Source: Streptomyces sp. XD-27
GTDB lineage: Bacteria > Actinomycetota > Actinomycetes > Streptomycetales > Streptomycetaceae
Assembly: GCF_030553055.1 (NCBI RefSeq)
Contig: NZ_CP130713.1
Coordinates: 248,001-312,000 of the forward strand
Direction: 5' to 3'
Length of the DNA stretch: 64,000 nt
The notes under the pieces are model-generated. The model made no database searches and was not told where the DNA came from. It saw nothing but the letters and a program-made list of their open reading frames with translations. Both the position numbers and the translations under genes were made by a program. Shown here piece by piece: positions 37,363 to 47,283 of the stretch (position 1 is its first letter; the number at the start of each line of letters is the position of its first letter).

Positions 37363-38766
37363 ATGAACGAGGCAACACCGCAGCACCCCAGCCGCCGCTC
37401 CGTCCTGTGGACCGCGGGCGCCGCCGGCGCGGGCATCGGGGTCGGCGCGATGAGCGTCGGCGCCCAGAGCGCCGCCGCGGCCCCCGCCGCGGCCGCCGTC
37501 CCGGGCACTCCGCCGCGCCAGGGCGCCACGATGATCGGAGTGCCGTTCGAGCGGCGCGGAACCGTGCGCGTGGGCCTCGTGGGCCTCGGCCAGCGCGGCG
37601 GCGAGATGATCGACCTGTTCCTGGCCCTGCCGGGCGTGCGCGTCGTCGCGGTGTGCGACACGGTCAGGGCCAAGGCCGCCGCTGCCGCCGCGAAGGTCAC
37701 GTCTGCGGGCCGGCCCGCCCCGGCCCTGTACACCAAGGGCGAGCACGACTTCGAGAACCTGTGCGCGCGCACCGACATCGACTTCGTCTATGTGGCCACG
37801 CCCTGGGACTGGCACTTCGAGATGTGCCGGACGGCGATGCGATGCGGCAAACACGTCGGCGTGGAGTGTCCGCTGGCGATGGAACTCGGCCAGTTGTGGG
37901 AGCTGGTCGAGACGTCCGAGCGCACCCGCCGCCACTGCATGCAGCTGGAGAACTGCTGTTACGGCAGAAACGAGATGCGCGTACTGCGCATGGCGCACGC
38001 CGGGCTCTTCGGCGAACTCCTGCACGGGGCGGGCGCGTACATCCACGACCTGCGCGAGCTGATGTTCGATCCCGAGTACTACGAGGGCCCCTGGCGCCGG
38101 CTGTGGCACACCCGGCTGAAAGGCGACGTCTACCCCACCCACGGCTTCGGTCCCGTCGGCAACTACATGGACGTCAACCGCGGTGACCGCGCCGTACGGA
38201 TCTCGACGTTCGGCTCACCCGCCCTGGGGCTGGCCGCCTACCGCGAGCAGCACATGCCGCCCGGCCACCCGAGCTGGAAGGAGTCGTACATCGAGAGCGA
38301 CATGTCGATCAGCCTGGTGCAGACGGAGAAGGGCCGGGTCATCCGGCTGGAGCACGCCGTCTCCAACCCCCACCCGTACAGCCGGGTGAACATCCTCGGC
38401 GGGACGAAAGGCGTCTTCGAGGACTACCCGGCCCGGATCTACCTCGAACCCGAGATGACCGACGACCGGTGGGGCGACTTCGGCGCCTACGCGCAGTGGG
38501 ACCACTGGCTGTGGAAGGAGCACAGCAACCCGCCCGGTGGTCACGGCGGGATGGACTACATCATGCTGTACCGGCTGATGCAGTGCATGCGGCTGGGGCT
38601 GGTGCCGGACTTCGACGTGTACGACGCCGCGACCTGGAGCGCGCCGGTCCCGCTGAGCAACGCGTCCATCAGGGCGAAGGGCGCGCCGCAGGAGATGCCG
38701 GACTTCACGCGCGGGCTGTGGGCCAAGGCCCGGCCGGGCGTGGACTCGGACAAGCCCGCCGAGTGA
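37363..38766 (+). CDS. Tat-exported Gfo/Idh/MocA protein, GH109 type (alpha-N-acetylgalactosaminidase-like)
   Basis: 467 residues, ATG 37363 after TGGAGGA. The N-terminus is a twin-arginine signal ([17 protein letters not shown] with an Ala-rich end near residue 45), so the folded, cofactor-loaded protein is exported. A Rossmann domain follows ([15 protein letters not shown]), then [13 protein letters not shown] and [21 protein letters not shown], and the GH109 features [18 protein letters not shown] and [21 protein letters not shown]109 enzymes keep NAD+ bound and cleave glycosidic bonds by transient oxidation. The likely substrate is an alpha-GalNAc-type or other N-acetylated glycan outside the cell. 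Confidence 0.9.
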   Translation: MNEATPQHPSRRSVLWTAGAAGAGIGVGAMSVGAQSAAAAPAAAAVPGTPPRQGATMIGVPFERRGTVRVGLVGLGQRGGEMIDLFLALPGVRVVAVCDTVRAKAAAAAAKVTSAGRPAPALYTKGEHDFENLCARTDIDFVYVATPWDWHFEMCRTAMRCGKHVGVECPLAMELGQLWELVETSERTRRHCMQLENCCYGRNEMRVLRMAHAGLFGELLHGAGAYIHDLRELMFDPEYYEGPWRRLWHTRLKGDVYPTHGFGPVGNYMDVNRGDRAVRISTFGSPALGLAAYREQHMPPGHPSWKESYIESDMSISLVQTEKGRVIRLEHAVSNPHPYSRVNILGGTKGVFEDYPARIYLEPEMTDDRWGDFGAYAQWDHWLWKEHSNPPGGHGGMDYIMLYRLMQCMRLGLVPDFDVYDAATWSAPVPLSNASIRAKGAPQEMPDFTRGLWAKARPGVDSDKPAE

Positions 38767-38771
38767 CGGCG

Positions 38772-38808
38772 GGCGCGGGCCCGGCCGGACGCGCGCCGGG
38801 CCCGCGCC
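38772..38808. terminator. Bidirectional terminator between convergent genes
   Basis: A perfect 14-bp stem (GGCGCGGGCCCGGC with GCCGGGCCCGCGCC) and a 9-base loop start 6 bp after the GH109-type stop codon. No T run follows, as is usual in streptomycetes. Confidence 0.75.
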
Positions 38809-38853
38809 GACGATGAGGCTCGGTGCCGGGCCCCGTTCACGCCGGGGCTCGGA

Positions 38854-38910
38854 CCGTCCCTGGTCTCAGATCCCATCCCTGGTCTCAGGCCCCGTCCCTG
38901 GTCTCAGCTC
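38854..38910. repeat. 19-bp tandem repeat, three copies, reaching into the L,D-transpeptidase stop codon
   Basis: CCGTCCCTGGTCTCAGATC, CCATCCCTGGTCTCAGGCC and CCGTCCCTGGTCTCAGCTC follow each other without gap. The third copy supplies the last codons and the TGA (38904-38906) of the minus-strand gene; the extra copies may be remnants of slippage at its 3' end. Confidence 0.85.
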
Positions 38911-39677
38911 GCCAGGTGCGCCTTGTCGCCCATCACCACGACCGGCCGCTGCCGCGGGTCGAGGGTCCTGAGCAGGTACTCCATGCCGGACTTGGGCAGG
39001 CTCACACACCCCGACGTACCGCTGCCGTGGTCCATGTGCAGCCAGATGCTGCCGCCCTTGCGCCGGCCCTCGGGGCGGGTCGGGTCGATCGGGCTGGTGC
39101 CCTTCACCCGGTTGTAGTCGACGGCGATGACGTAGTCGAAGTCGTGCCAGTGCGTCTTGGGCCAGTAGTGCGGCGCGGCGAACGCGGCGCCCTGCGCGTA
39201 GGGCAGCCGCGACCCCGGGTCGGGCAGGACCCCGCCCGCGTCGGTGAGCGTGAACACCCCGACGGGGCTGCGCTTGTCGCCTTCCCGGTGGTCGACCGTC
39301 CAGCCGCGCTTGCCGTTGTGCGCGGGCCAGCTGCGCTGCTTCTCCCAGGTGCGGCCTTCCCCGGCGGCCCTGGTATAGAGGACGACGGTGGCGTCCGCCG
39401 AGTCCTCCCCCTTGCCGTACACGGCGACCACCTGGCGCGATCCGGCCGGGATGCGGGACTGAAGCGCGTCGCCGACCTCGGGGATACGGGTCGGGTCCGC
39501 GGTGGGCGAGGCGCTGTGCCCCGCCCGCTGGGCGGAGCCGGAGCTGTTCTTGCCCCCGCTGGCCCCGCCGCCCCCGTCGTCCGCACCGCCGCCGCAGCCG
39601 GCGACCAGGATCACGGTCATGGCGGTCAGGGCGGCCGTACGAGTGCACATCGTGCCGGAGATACGCATGTCCGCCAT
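38904..39677 (-). CDS. L,D-transpeptidase-like lipoprotein (YkuD domain)
   Basis: 257 residues from ATG 39677, which has GGGAG 8 bp upstream. The lipobox VAGC follows a short hydrophobic stretch, then a Gly/Ser-rich linker to about residue 60. The YkuD catalytic motif is present as HMDHGSGTSGCVSL with the nucleophilic Cys, preceded by RSPVGVFTLTDAGG and TSPIDPTRPEGRRKGGSIW. Such proteins make 3-3 crosslinks in peptidoglycan or attach proteins to it outside the membrane; several streptomycete copies of this short type are only weakly similar to true transpeptidases, so the activity is inferred. Confidence 0.85.
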   Translation of the reverse strand: MADMRISGTMCTRTAALTAMTVILVAGCGGGADDGGGGASGGKNSSGSAQRAGHSASPTADPTRIPEVGDALQSRIPAGSRQVVAVYGKGEDSADATVVLYTRAAGEGRTWEKQRSWPAHNGKRGWTVDHREGDKRSPVGVFTLTDAGGVLPDPGSRLPYAQGAAFAAPHYWPKTHWHDFDYVIAVDYNRVKGTSPIDPTRPEGRRKGGSIWLHMDHGSGTSGCVSLPKSGMEYLLRTLDPRQRPVVVMGDKAHLAS

Positions 39678-39870
39678 GGTCGCACTCCCGTGCGGCGGCC
39701 GGGTACGCGGCATTGGCGTGTTCCGCGCGGCCTCGCGTAAAACCAGTTGAATTCCACGACCTGACGACGCGAACCTTTCACGGCCGAGCCCAGCGCGCCG
39801 CTCGCCCTCCCGCCTGCCGTGCTTCTTCCCTCCGCCTTGTCGTCTTCGTCATTCGAGCCTCTGGGACACC

Positions 39871-41919
39871 ATGCAGATTCGTGATCTTCCGTACGCCGAT
39901 CCGGGACGGCCGGATGTGCGGTCCGGACCGCGCTTCCTGGTGTGGCTGGCCAGGAATCAGTTGGGCGGGCAGCTCAGGGCGCTGGCCTGGGGGCTGCTCC
40001 ACATGGCGGCGGTCGCCTCCTTCCCGATCGCCGTCGGTCTCGCCGTACAGGCGGTGGTGGACCGTTCGGGGGCGCGGCTCGCCCTGGCCGGGGGGCTGAT
40101 GGCGCTGCTCGGCGGGGCGTCGGCGCTCGGCGACGCGATGCTGCACCGGGCCGCCGTCACGAACTGGATCACCGCGGCCGCGCGCGTGCAGCAGTTGCTC
40201 GCCCGTAAGACGGCGGAGCTGGGAGCGGCCCTGACCCGCCGGGTCGCCGCGGGCGAGGTCGTGGCGGTCTCCACCGGTGACGTGGAGAAGATCGGCTGGT
40301 TCGTGGAGGCGCTGTCCCGTTTCACCGCCGCCCTGGTCACGGTGGTCGGGGTCTGTGTGGCGCTGGTGCTCTACCAGCCGGCGCTGGGCGTCGTGGTCGC
40401 GCTCGGGGCGCCCGCCCTGGCGCTGGCCGTGCTGCCGCTGCTGCCACGGGCGACGCGGCGGGCCGACGAGCAGCGGGAGAAGGCGGGTCGGGCCACGGAG
40501 CTGGCCGCCGACACGGTGGCCGGACTGCGGGTGCTGCGCGGCATCGGCGGCGAGGAGCTGTTCCTGTCCCGCTACCGCCAGGCCTCGCAGGAGGTGCGGG
40601 CGGCCGCGGTGCGCAGCGCCCGGATGTGGGCGCTGATCGCGGCGGTACAGGTGGTGCTGCCGGGTCTGCTGCTGATCGGTGTGGTGGGGTACGGGGCGCG
40701 GCTGGCCCATGAGGGCCGGATCGAGGTCGGTGAACTGGTCACCGTCTACAGCGCGGTCACCTTCCTGCTGTTCCCGCTGCGGCACTTCGAGGAGATCGCG
40801 ATGGCGTACTCCTTCTCCCGACCCTCGGCGCGGCGCGCGGCGCGGGTGCTCGCACTGCGCCGGTCCGCGCTCCCCGCGCAAGGTGCGGACGAGCGTACTG
40901 ACGGACATGCGAACGGACGCACTGACCGACGTGCGGACGAGTGGAGCGGCGAACCCCTCGGTGGCCACCTGTACGACCCCGCGAGCGGGCTTCTCGCACC
41001 GGCGGGTGCGCTGACGGCGGTGGTGTGCGGCGACCCGGACGCGGCGGGCCTGCTGGCCGAGCGGCTCGGCGGCCACCCCGCGCAGGACGCGGCGGAGACG
41101 ACACGGGAGCCGTCCGAGGCCGGGCGGGAGTCGCCCGACGCGGCGGCCGCGCCGTCGGTGCTGCTCGGTGGAGTGGCGCTGGACGACATACCGCTGGAGG
41201 TGGCGCGCACCGCCGTCCTCGTGCAGGACAAGGACCCGATGCTTCTCTCGGGCACGCTCGCCGAGCTGCTGGACGTGCCCTCCTCGGGCGCGGTCGCGGT
41301 GTCCGCGGCGCTCGACGCCGCGCAGTGCGGCGATGTCCTGGACGCGCTCGCGCGGACGGTCCCCGTGTCGGACGGCGGCGCACCGGACCCGATGGAGGCC
41401 CGTATCACCGAGCGCGGCCGGTCGCTGTCGGGCGGGCAGCGGCAGCGGTTGGCGCTGGCCCGCTCGCTGGTGACCGATCCCGAAGTGCTCGTGCTGGACG
41501 AGCCCACGTCGGCGGTCGACTCGCACACCGAGGCGCGGATCGCGGAGGGGGTACGCCGCCTGCGGCGCGGGCGGACCACCGTGGTGTTCACCTCCAGTCC
41601 ACTGCTGCTGGACCGCGCCGACCGGGTGGTGTTCCTGCACGACGGCGCGGTGGCGGCCACCGGCACACACCGCGAGCTGCTGCACGGCGAGTCGGGCTAT
41701 GAGGCGGTGGTGACCCGTGCCACCGAGCCGGCGCGGGAGGACCGTGCGGGGCAGCCCGGCGGCGGACCGCGGGACGGCGCGGGCACCACCGCGGACCGTA
41801 TCGGCGAGGCCGCGGACCCGATCGGCGAGGCCGCGGAACGGATCGCCGAGGCCGCGGACAAAGGCGCGGACATGGGCGACGTGGACATGGACATCGAGCA
41901 GATCGGGGAATCGGCATGA
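39871..41919 (+). CDS. Heterodimeric ABC exporter subunit with degenerate Walker A
   Basis: 682 residues. Six membrane helices up to about residue 310, then an NBD in which the Walker A glycine-lysine loop is missing (the equivalent stretch reads VVCGDPDAAGLLAERLGG) while signature LSGGQRQRLALARSL and VLVLDEPTSAVDS are intact. It can therefore give its signature to the partner's ATP site but not bind ATP itself at full strength. An Arg/Asp-rich insertion lies at residues 340-370, and the C-terminal 60 residues repeat IGEAAD-like units. ATGA overlap with the next gene shows coupled translation of the two halves. Substrate unknown. Confidence 0.88.
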   Translation: MQIRDLPYADPGRPDVRSGPRFLVWLARNQLGGQLRALAWGLLHMAAVASFPIAVGLAVQAVVDRSGARLALAGGLMALLGGASALGDAMLHRAAVTNWITAAARVQQLLARKTAELGAALTRRVAAGEVVAVSTGDVEKIGWFVEALSRFTAALVTVVGVCVALVLYQPALGVVVALGAPALALAVLPLLPRATRRADEQREKAGRATELAADTVAGLRVLRGIGGEELFLSRYRQASQEVRAAAVRSARMWALIAAVQVVLPGLLLIGVVGYGARLAHEGRIEVGELVTVYSAVTFLLFPLRHFEEIAMAYSFSRPSARRAARVLALRRSALPAQGADERTDGHANGRTDRRADEWSGEPLGGHLYDPASGLLAPAGALTAVVCGDPDAAGLLAERLGGHPAQDAAETTREPSEAGRESPDAAAAPSVLLGGVALDDIPLEVARTAVLVQDKDPMLLSGTLAELLDVPSSGAVAVSAALDAAQCGDVLDALARTVPVSDGGAPDPMEARITERGRSLSGGQRQRLALARSLVTDPEVLVLDEPTSAVDSHTEARIAEGVRRLRRGRTTVVFTSSPLLLDRADRVVFLHDGAVAATGTHRELLHGESGYEAVVTRATEPAREDRAGQPGGGPRDGAGTTADRIGEAADPIGEAAERIAEAADKGADMGDVDMDIEQIGESA

Positions 41920-43697
41920 TCGGCGTGGCGCCACCGGCGCACGACCCCGCCGCACCGGAGTCGGCGACGACGCTGCCGGTGGGCAGCCCCGCGACCGTAC
42001 GGGGCTATGTGCGCGAGCTGCTGCACCGGCATCGCGCGGCGTTCGCCGTGCTGCTGGCGGTGAACACCGCCGCCGTGGTGGCGTCCATGGTCGGCCCGTA
42101 TCTGCTGGGCGGTCTGGTGGAGGACCTCGCCAATGGGGCCGAGGACCTGCATATCGGGCGCACCGTCGCGCTGTTCGCGGTGGCGCTGGCCGTGCAGGCC
42201 GTGTTCGTGCGCGAGGTGCGGCTGCGGGGCGCGATGCTCGGCGAGCGGATGCTGGCGGACCTGCGGGAGGACTTCCTCGTACGGTCCGTGCGCCTGCCAC
42301 CGAGCGTGCTGGAGCGGGCGGGCACCGGTGATCTGCTCTCCCGCATCACCACCGACGTCGACCGGCTGGCGGAGGCGATGCGCGAGGCGGTGCCGCAGCT
42401 GTCGATCGGCGTGGTCTGGGTCGGGCTGCTGCTCGGCGCCCTGACCGCGACGGCGCCGCCGCTGGGGCTGGCCGTGCTGGTCGCGGTGCCCCTGCTGGTG
42501 GTGGGCTGCCGCTGGTACTTCCGGCGCTCCCCCGCCGCCTACCGCTCGGAGGCGGCCGGATACGCGGCCGTGGCCGCCGCGCTCACCGAGACCGTGGACG
42601 CCGGGCGGACCGTCGAGGCGCACCGGCTGGGCGGGCGCCGGGTCGCGCTGTCCGAGCAGCGGATCCGCGAGTGGACGGCCTGGGAGCGGTACACGCTGTG
42701 GCTGCGCTGTGTGCTCTTTCCGGTGGTCAACGGCACGTATACGCTGATCACCGGCTCGGTCCTGATGATCGGCGGCACCTTCGTGCTGCAGGGCTGGATG
42801 ACGGTCGGCGAGCTGACGACGGGGGCGCTGCTGGCGCAGATGCTCGTCGAGCCGGTGGGGATGATCCTGCGCTGGTACGACGAGTTGCAAGTGGCCCAGG
42901 TCTCCCTGGCCCGGCTTGTCGGGGTGCGGGAGATCGAGGCGGGTACCGGAGACGGCGCGGTGGTGCCCGACGGCCGGGATGTCCGGGCGGAGCGGGTGCG
43001 GTTCGGGTACCGGCCGGGCAGCGACGTGCTGCACGGGGTGTCGATGCATGTGCGGCCGGGCACACGGCTGGCGCTGGTCGGCCCGTCCGGCGCGGGCAAG
43101 TCGACGCTCGGCAGGCTGCTCGCCGGGATCTACGAGCCGAGGACCGGTGAGGTGACGCTGGGCGGTGCCGAGCTGGCGCGGATGCCGGCGGAGCGGGTGC
43201 GCCGCCATGTGGCGCTGGTCAACCAGGAGCACCACGTCTTCGTCGGTTCGCTGCGCGACAACCTGCTGCTGGCCCGTACCTCGGCTCGGGACACCGAACT
43301 GTGGGCGGCGCTCGCCGCGGTGGACGCCGAGGAGTGGGCCCGGGGCCTGGACGAGGGGCTCGACACCGAGGTGGGGTCGGGCGGTGTCGCGCTCACCCCG
43401 GCTCAGGCCCAGCAGGTGGCGTTGGCCCGGCTGGTGCTCGCCGATCCGCACACGCTGGTGCTGGACGAGGCCACCTCGCTGCTGGACCCGCGCGCGGCCC
43501 GGCATCTGGAGCGGTCGCTGGGGCGGGTCCTGGAGGGCCGGACGGTGGTGGCCATCGCGCACCGGCTGCACACGGCCCACGACGCGGATGTGATCGCCGT
43601 GGTCGCGGACGGCCGGATCAGCGAGCTGGGCAGTCACGACGAGCTCGTCCGGGCCGACGGGGCCTACGCGGCGCTGTGGCGCTCCTGGCAGCAGTAG
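41916..43697 (+). CDS. Heterodimeric ABC exporter subunit with intact Walker A and degenerate signature
   Basis: 593 residues; ATG 41916 overlaps the stop of the partner gene by 4 bp. Six helices, then an NBD with intact Walker A (GPSGAGKST), Q-loop LVNQEHHVF, Walker B LVLDEATSLLD and IAHRLHT, but the signature LSGGQ is replaced by LTPAQAQQV. Walker A here plus LSGGQ of the partner make one canonical ATP site; the other composite site lacks both elements. This is the asymmetric TM287/288 or BmrCD type of exporter, at the cytoplasmic membrane. Confidence 0.9.
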   Translation: MIGVAPPAHDPAAPESATTLPVGSPATVRGYVRELLHRHRAAFAVLLAVNTAAVVASMVGPYLLGGLVEDLANGAEDLHIGRTVALFAVALAVQAVFVREVRLRGAMLGERMLADLREDFLVRSVRLPPSVLERAGTGDLLSRITTDVDRLAEAMREAVPQLSIGVVWVGLLLGALTATAPPLGLAVLVAVPLLVVGCRWYFRRSPAAYRSEAAGYAAVAAALTETVDAGRTVEAHRLGGRRVALSEQRIREWTAWERYTLWLRCVLFPVVNGTYTLITGSVLMIGGTFVLQGWMTVGELTTGALLAQMLVEPVGMILRWYDELQVAQVSLARLVGVREIEAGTGDGAVVPDGRDVRAERVRFGYRPGSDVLHGVSMHVRPGTRLALVGPSGAGKSTLGRLLAGIYEPRTGEVTLGGAELARMPAERVRRHVALVNQEHHVFVGSLRDNLLLARTSARDTELWAALAAVDAEEWARGLDEGLDTEVGSGGVALTPAQAQQVALARLVLADPHTLVLDEATSLLDPRAARHLERSLGRVLEGRTVVAIAHRLHTAHDADVIAVVADGRISELGSHDELVRADGAYAALWRSWQQ

Positions 43698-43738
43698 CGC
43701 GGCCCGGCGCCGCGCCGCCGTCCGGGGGCCCGGCACCC

Positions 43739-43773
43739 CGTACTCTCACCCTGAAGTCGAGGGTGAGAGTACG
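43739..43773. terminator. Bidirectional terminator between convergent genes
   Basis: A perfect 14-bp stem (CGTACTCTCACCCT with AGGGTGAGAGTACG) and 7-base loop lie 41 bp after the exporter stop and 17 bp before the 3' end of the minus-strand DUF457-type gene. Confidence 0.8.
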
Positions 43774-43790
43774 AGGTGCGGGGCGACGGC

Positions 43791-44582
43791 TCAGAGGTAG
43801 CCGAGGGCGCCCAGCCCGCCGGCTCCGCCGAGCACCATGAAGGCGGGCATCAGCACCTTGAGCTCGACCCAGCTGCCCGCACGGAACCGCATGCCCTTCG
43901 GCGGTCCCACCGGGTACCAGCGCTTGCGTCCGATCGGGATGGGCCACAGGATCGGGCAGCCGGAGACGGTCAGCGCGTCCCCGATGTCGTGCACCAGCGC
44001 GCCGAGCACGATCGGCAGGCCGAGCCACAGGTACTCCTGGCCCGCCCCGCCGAACAGCCAGTCCGAACCGTTCCCCGGCTGGTGCAGCACGTCGGCGAGG
44101 ATCCATGCGCTCGTCGCGCCCAGCAGCCAGACCAGGACGTCGCTGGAGACCCGCGCCATCCGCCACAGCAGGCCCTCGACGGCGAGCACCATGTGGACGA
44201 AGAGGATGCCGAGCACCGCCCAGCGGCCGCCCACCACCGCCAGCAGCGAGGCGCCCGCGCCGATGAGCACCGCCCACACCCAGGTGTGGGTCAGCGTGCG
44301 ATGGCCGCCGGAGCGGCGTGGATCGCCCTGCTTCCTCGTCGCCTTGTACACGGCGTGGGACAGCTTGTCGATCACCTCGCACAGACCGCGCGAGAGGGGA
44401 CCGAAGGCCCGCGATATCGTCGCCGACTTGTGGTCGAGGTCGGGCGCGAGCGCCGCTCCGGCGCAGATCAGCGCGCCGACGACGAGCACCGGCCAGGGCA
44501 TCTCGTGGCCCGTCGCCGACAACGCCGCCCCTACTCCCAGCCAGGCCGCCGCCCCGGACAGCGAGTGCGCCGGTCCCATCAT
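43791..44582 (-). CDS. Membrane-bound metal-dependent hydrolase-like protein (DUF457/YdjM family)
   Basis: 263 residues from ATG 44582. Several membrane segments alternate with conserved metal-type motifs: SLSGAAAWLGV at the start, ALAPDLDHKSATISRAFGPLSRG, GGHRTLTHTWVWA and LVHDIGDALTVSGCPI with PIGRKRWYPVG. The Asp/His pattern (PDLDH, HRTLTH, HDIGD) is that of YdjM, an SOS-induced inner-membrane protein with a phospholipase-C-like metal site. No activity is proven for this group. Divergent from the helicase at 44719; no LexA-type box was found in the gap. Confidence 0.85.
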   Translation of the reverse strand: MMGPAHSLSGAAAWLGVGAALSATGHEMPWPVLVVGALICAGAALAPDLDHKSATISRAFGPLSRGLCEVIDKLSHAVYKATRKQGDPRRSGGHRTLTHTWVWAVLIGAGASLLAVVGGRWAVLGILFVHMVLAVEGLLWRMARVSSDVLVWLLGATSAWILADVLHQPGNGSDWLFGGAGQEYLWLGLPIVLGALVHDIGDALTVSGCPILWPIPIGRKRWYPVGPPKGMRFRAGSWVELKVLMPAFMVLGGAGGLGALGYL

Positions 44583-44718
44583 GGTCGTTCCCCGCCCCTG
44601 CTCGTGCCCGCGCCAGCGCGGGAGTTGGTCTGCTCGGCCCGGCACAGCCTAGCGGCGAGTGATCTTCGAACGCACGGCCGGTTCCCGGGCCGCGCGGAAA
44701 AGCAGGCAGTATAGGGAT

Positions 44719-47231
44719 GTGACTCTTATTGATCAGCTGCCGAGCGACGCCGACCCTGATGCGCTTTTCGAGGCGTTCTCGACCTGGGTCGAGGAACGGG
44801 GTATCTCGCTCTACCCCGCCCAGGAGGAAGCACTGATCGAGGTGGTGTCGGGCGCGAATGTCATCCTGTCCACGCCCACCGGCTCCGGTAAGAGCCTGGT
44901 GGCGGCGGGCGCCCACTTCACCGCACTGGCCAACGACCAGGTCACCTTCTACACCGCGCCGATCAAGGCTCTGGTCTCGGAGAAGTTCTTCGAGCTGTGC
45001 AAGCTGTTCGGTACCGAGAACGTCGGCATGCTCACCGGCGACGCGTCGGTCAACGCGGACGCCCCGGTGATCTGCTGCACCGCCGAGGTCCTGGCGTCCA
45101 TCGCGCTGCGCGACGGCAAGGACGCCGACATCGGCCAGGTGGTGATGGACGAGTTCCACTTCTACGCCGAGCCGGACCGCGGCTGGGCCTGGCAGATCCC
45201 GCTGCTGGAACTGCCGCAGGCGCAGTTCATCCTGATGTCGGCGACGCTCGGTGACGTGAGCCGGTTCGAGCAGGACCTGACCCGGCGCACCGGGCGGCCC
45301 ACCGCCGTCGTACGGTCGGCGACCCGTCCGGTGCCGCTGAGCTACGAGTACCGCACGACGCCGCTGACCGAGACGCTGACCGAGCTGCTGGACACGCGCC
45401 AGGCTCCCGTGTACATCGTGCACTTCACCCAGGCGGCCGCGGTGGAGCGGGCGCAGGCACTGATGAGCATCAACATGTGCACGCGGGCCGAGAAGGACGA
45501 GATCGCGGCGCTCATCGGCAACTTCCGCTTCACGACCAAGTTCGGACGGAACCTGTCCCGTTACGTCAGGCACGGCATCGGTGTGCACCACGCCGGGATG
45601 CTGCCGAAGTACCGGCGGCTGGTGGAGAAGCTGGCACAGGCCGGTCTGCTGAAGGTGATCTGCGGGACCGACACCCTGGGCGTCGGGGTCAACGTCCCGA
45701 TCCGCACCGTGCTGTTCACGGCGCTGACCAAGTACGACGGGCAGCGGGTCCGCACGCTGCGGGCGCGGGAGTTCCACCAGATCGCGGGCCGCGCCGGGCG
45801 GGCGGGCTTCGACACCGCCGGTTTCGTCGTCGCCCAGGCGCCCGAGCACGTCGTCGAGAACGAGAAGGCGCTCGCCAAGGCTGGAGACGATCCGAAGAAG
45901 CGCCGGAAGGTCGTCCGCAAGAAGGCGCCGGAGGGCTTCGTCAACTGGGGTCAGAACACCTTCGAGAAGCTGATCGCCTCCGACCCGAGCCGCTGACCTC
46001 CCGGTTCCGGATCACGCACGCGATGCTGCTGTCGGTGATCGCCCGGCCCGGAAACGCCTTCGCGGCGATGCGCCGACTGCTGGAGGACAACCACGAGCCA
46101 CGGAAGAACCAGCTGCGGCACATCCGGCGCGCCATCGCCATCTACCGCTCCCTGCTGGACGGCGGCATCGTGGAGCAGCTGGAGACTCCGGACGCGGAGG
46201 GCCGCATCGTGCGGCTGACGGTCGATCTCCAGCAGGACTTCGCGCTGAACCAGCCGCTGTCCACCTTCGCCCTGGCGGCCTTCGAGCTCCTGGACCCCGA
46301 GTCCCCGTCGTACGCCCTGGACATGGTGTCCGTCGTGGAGTCGACGCTGGACGACCCGCGGCAGATCCTGGCGGCGCAGCAGAACAAGGCGCGCGGCGAG
46401 GCGGTCAACGCGATGAAGGCGGACGGCGTCGAGTACGAGGAGCGGATGGAGCGGCTCCAGGACGTCTCGTACCCCAAGCCCCTGGAGGAGCTGCTCTTCC
46501 ACGCCTACGGGCTCTACCGCAAGAGCCACCCGTGGGTGGGCGACCATCCGCTCTCCCCCAAGTCGGTCATCCGCGACATGTACGAGCGGGCGATGACCTT
46601 CACGGAGTTCACCGCCCTCTACGACCTCGCACGGACGGAGGGCATCGTGCTGCGCTACCTGGCCAGCTCCTACAAGGCGCTGGACCACACCGTGCCCGAC
46701 GACCTGAAGTCGGACGACTTCGAGGATCTGATTGCCTGGCTGGGCGAGATGGTGCGCCAGGTCGACTCGAGTCTGCTGGACGAGTGGGAGCAGCTGGCCA
46801 ATCCGGAGGAGGAGTCGGCGGAGGAGGCTCAGGAGCGCGCGGACCAGGTCAAGCCGGTCACCGCGAACGCGCGCGCGTTCCGGGTGCTGGTGCGCAACGC
46901 GATGTTCCGCCGGGTCGAGCTGGCCGCGCTGGACAAGGTCGCGGAGCTGGGCGATATGGACGAGGAGTCCGGTTGGGACGAGGCCCGGTGGGCCGAGGCC
47001 ATGGACGCCTACTGGGACGAGTACGAGGACCTCGGCACCGGCCCCGACGCGCGCGGGCCGAAGCTGCTGCGCATCGAGGAGCAGCCGGAGCACGGACTGT
47101 GGAAGGTGCGGCAGACCTTCGCCGACCCTCAGGGCGACCACGACTGGGGCATCTCGGCGGAGGTGGATCTCGCGGCGTCCGACGAGGAGGGCCGCGCGGT
47201 CGTCCGGGTCACGGACGTGGGTCAGCTGTAG
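44719..47231 (+). CDS. DEAD/DEAH-box helicase with DUF3516 C-terminal domain (one frameshift as read)
   Basis: GTG 44719 begins [17 protein letters not shown], the expected start in actinobacteria. Motifs: [10 protein letters not shown] (about residue 55), [20 protein letters not shown], then [13 protein letters not shown] and [14 protein letters not shown], as in Ski2-like RNA helicases. The frame breaks at CCC 45984-45986; restoring one C continues [15 protein letters not shown] and the DUF3516 part to 47231, for 837 residues. It is probably an RNA helicase involved in RNA turnover or ribosome-related processing. The hexamer TATAGG just before the GTG leaves room for almost no leader. Confidence 0.88.
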
Positions 47232-47283
47232 TCTCCGAAAGGCCACCCCCACGGCGAGCACCACCAGCAGAAGGGCACCAGCG

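Noticed and set aside
37363..38766. Ordinary sugar dehydrogenase of the Gfo/Idh/MocA family
   Set aside because: The Tat signal and GH109-type motifs favour an exported glycosidase; a plain dehydrogenase would normally be cytosolic.
45984..45986. Programmed ribosomal frameshift in the helicase
   Set aside because: No slippery heptamer is seen, and the same one-base loss occurs in many unrelated genes, so sequence error is simpler.
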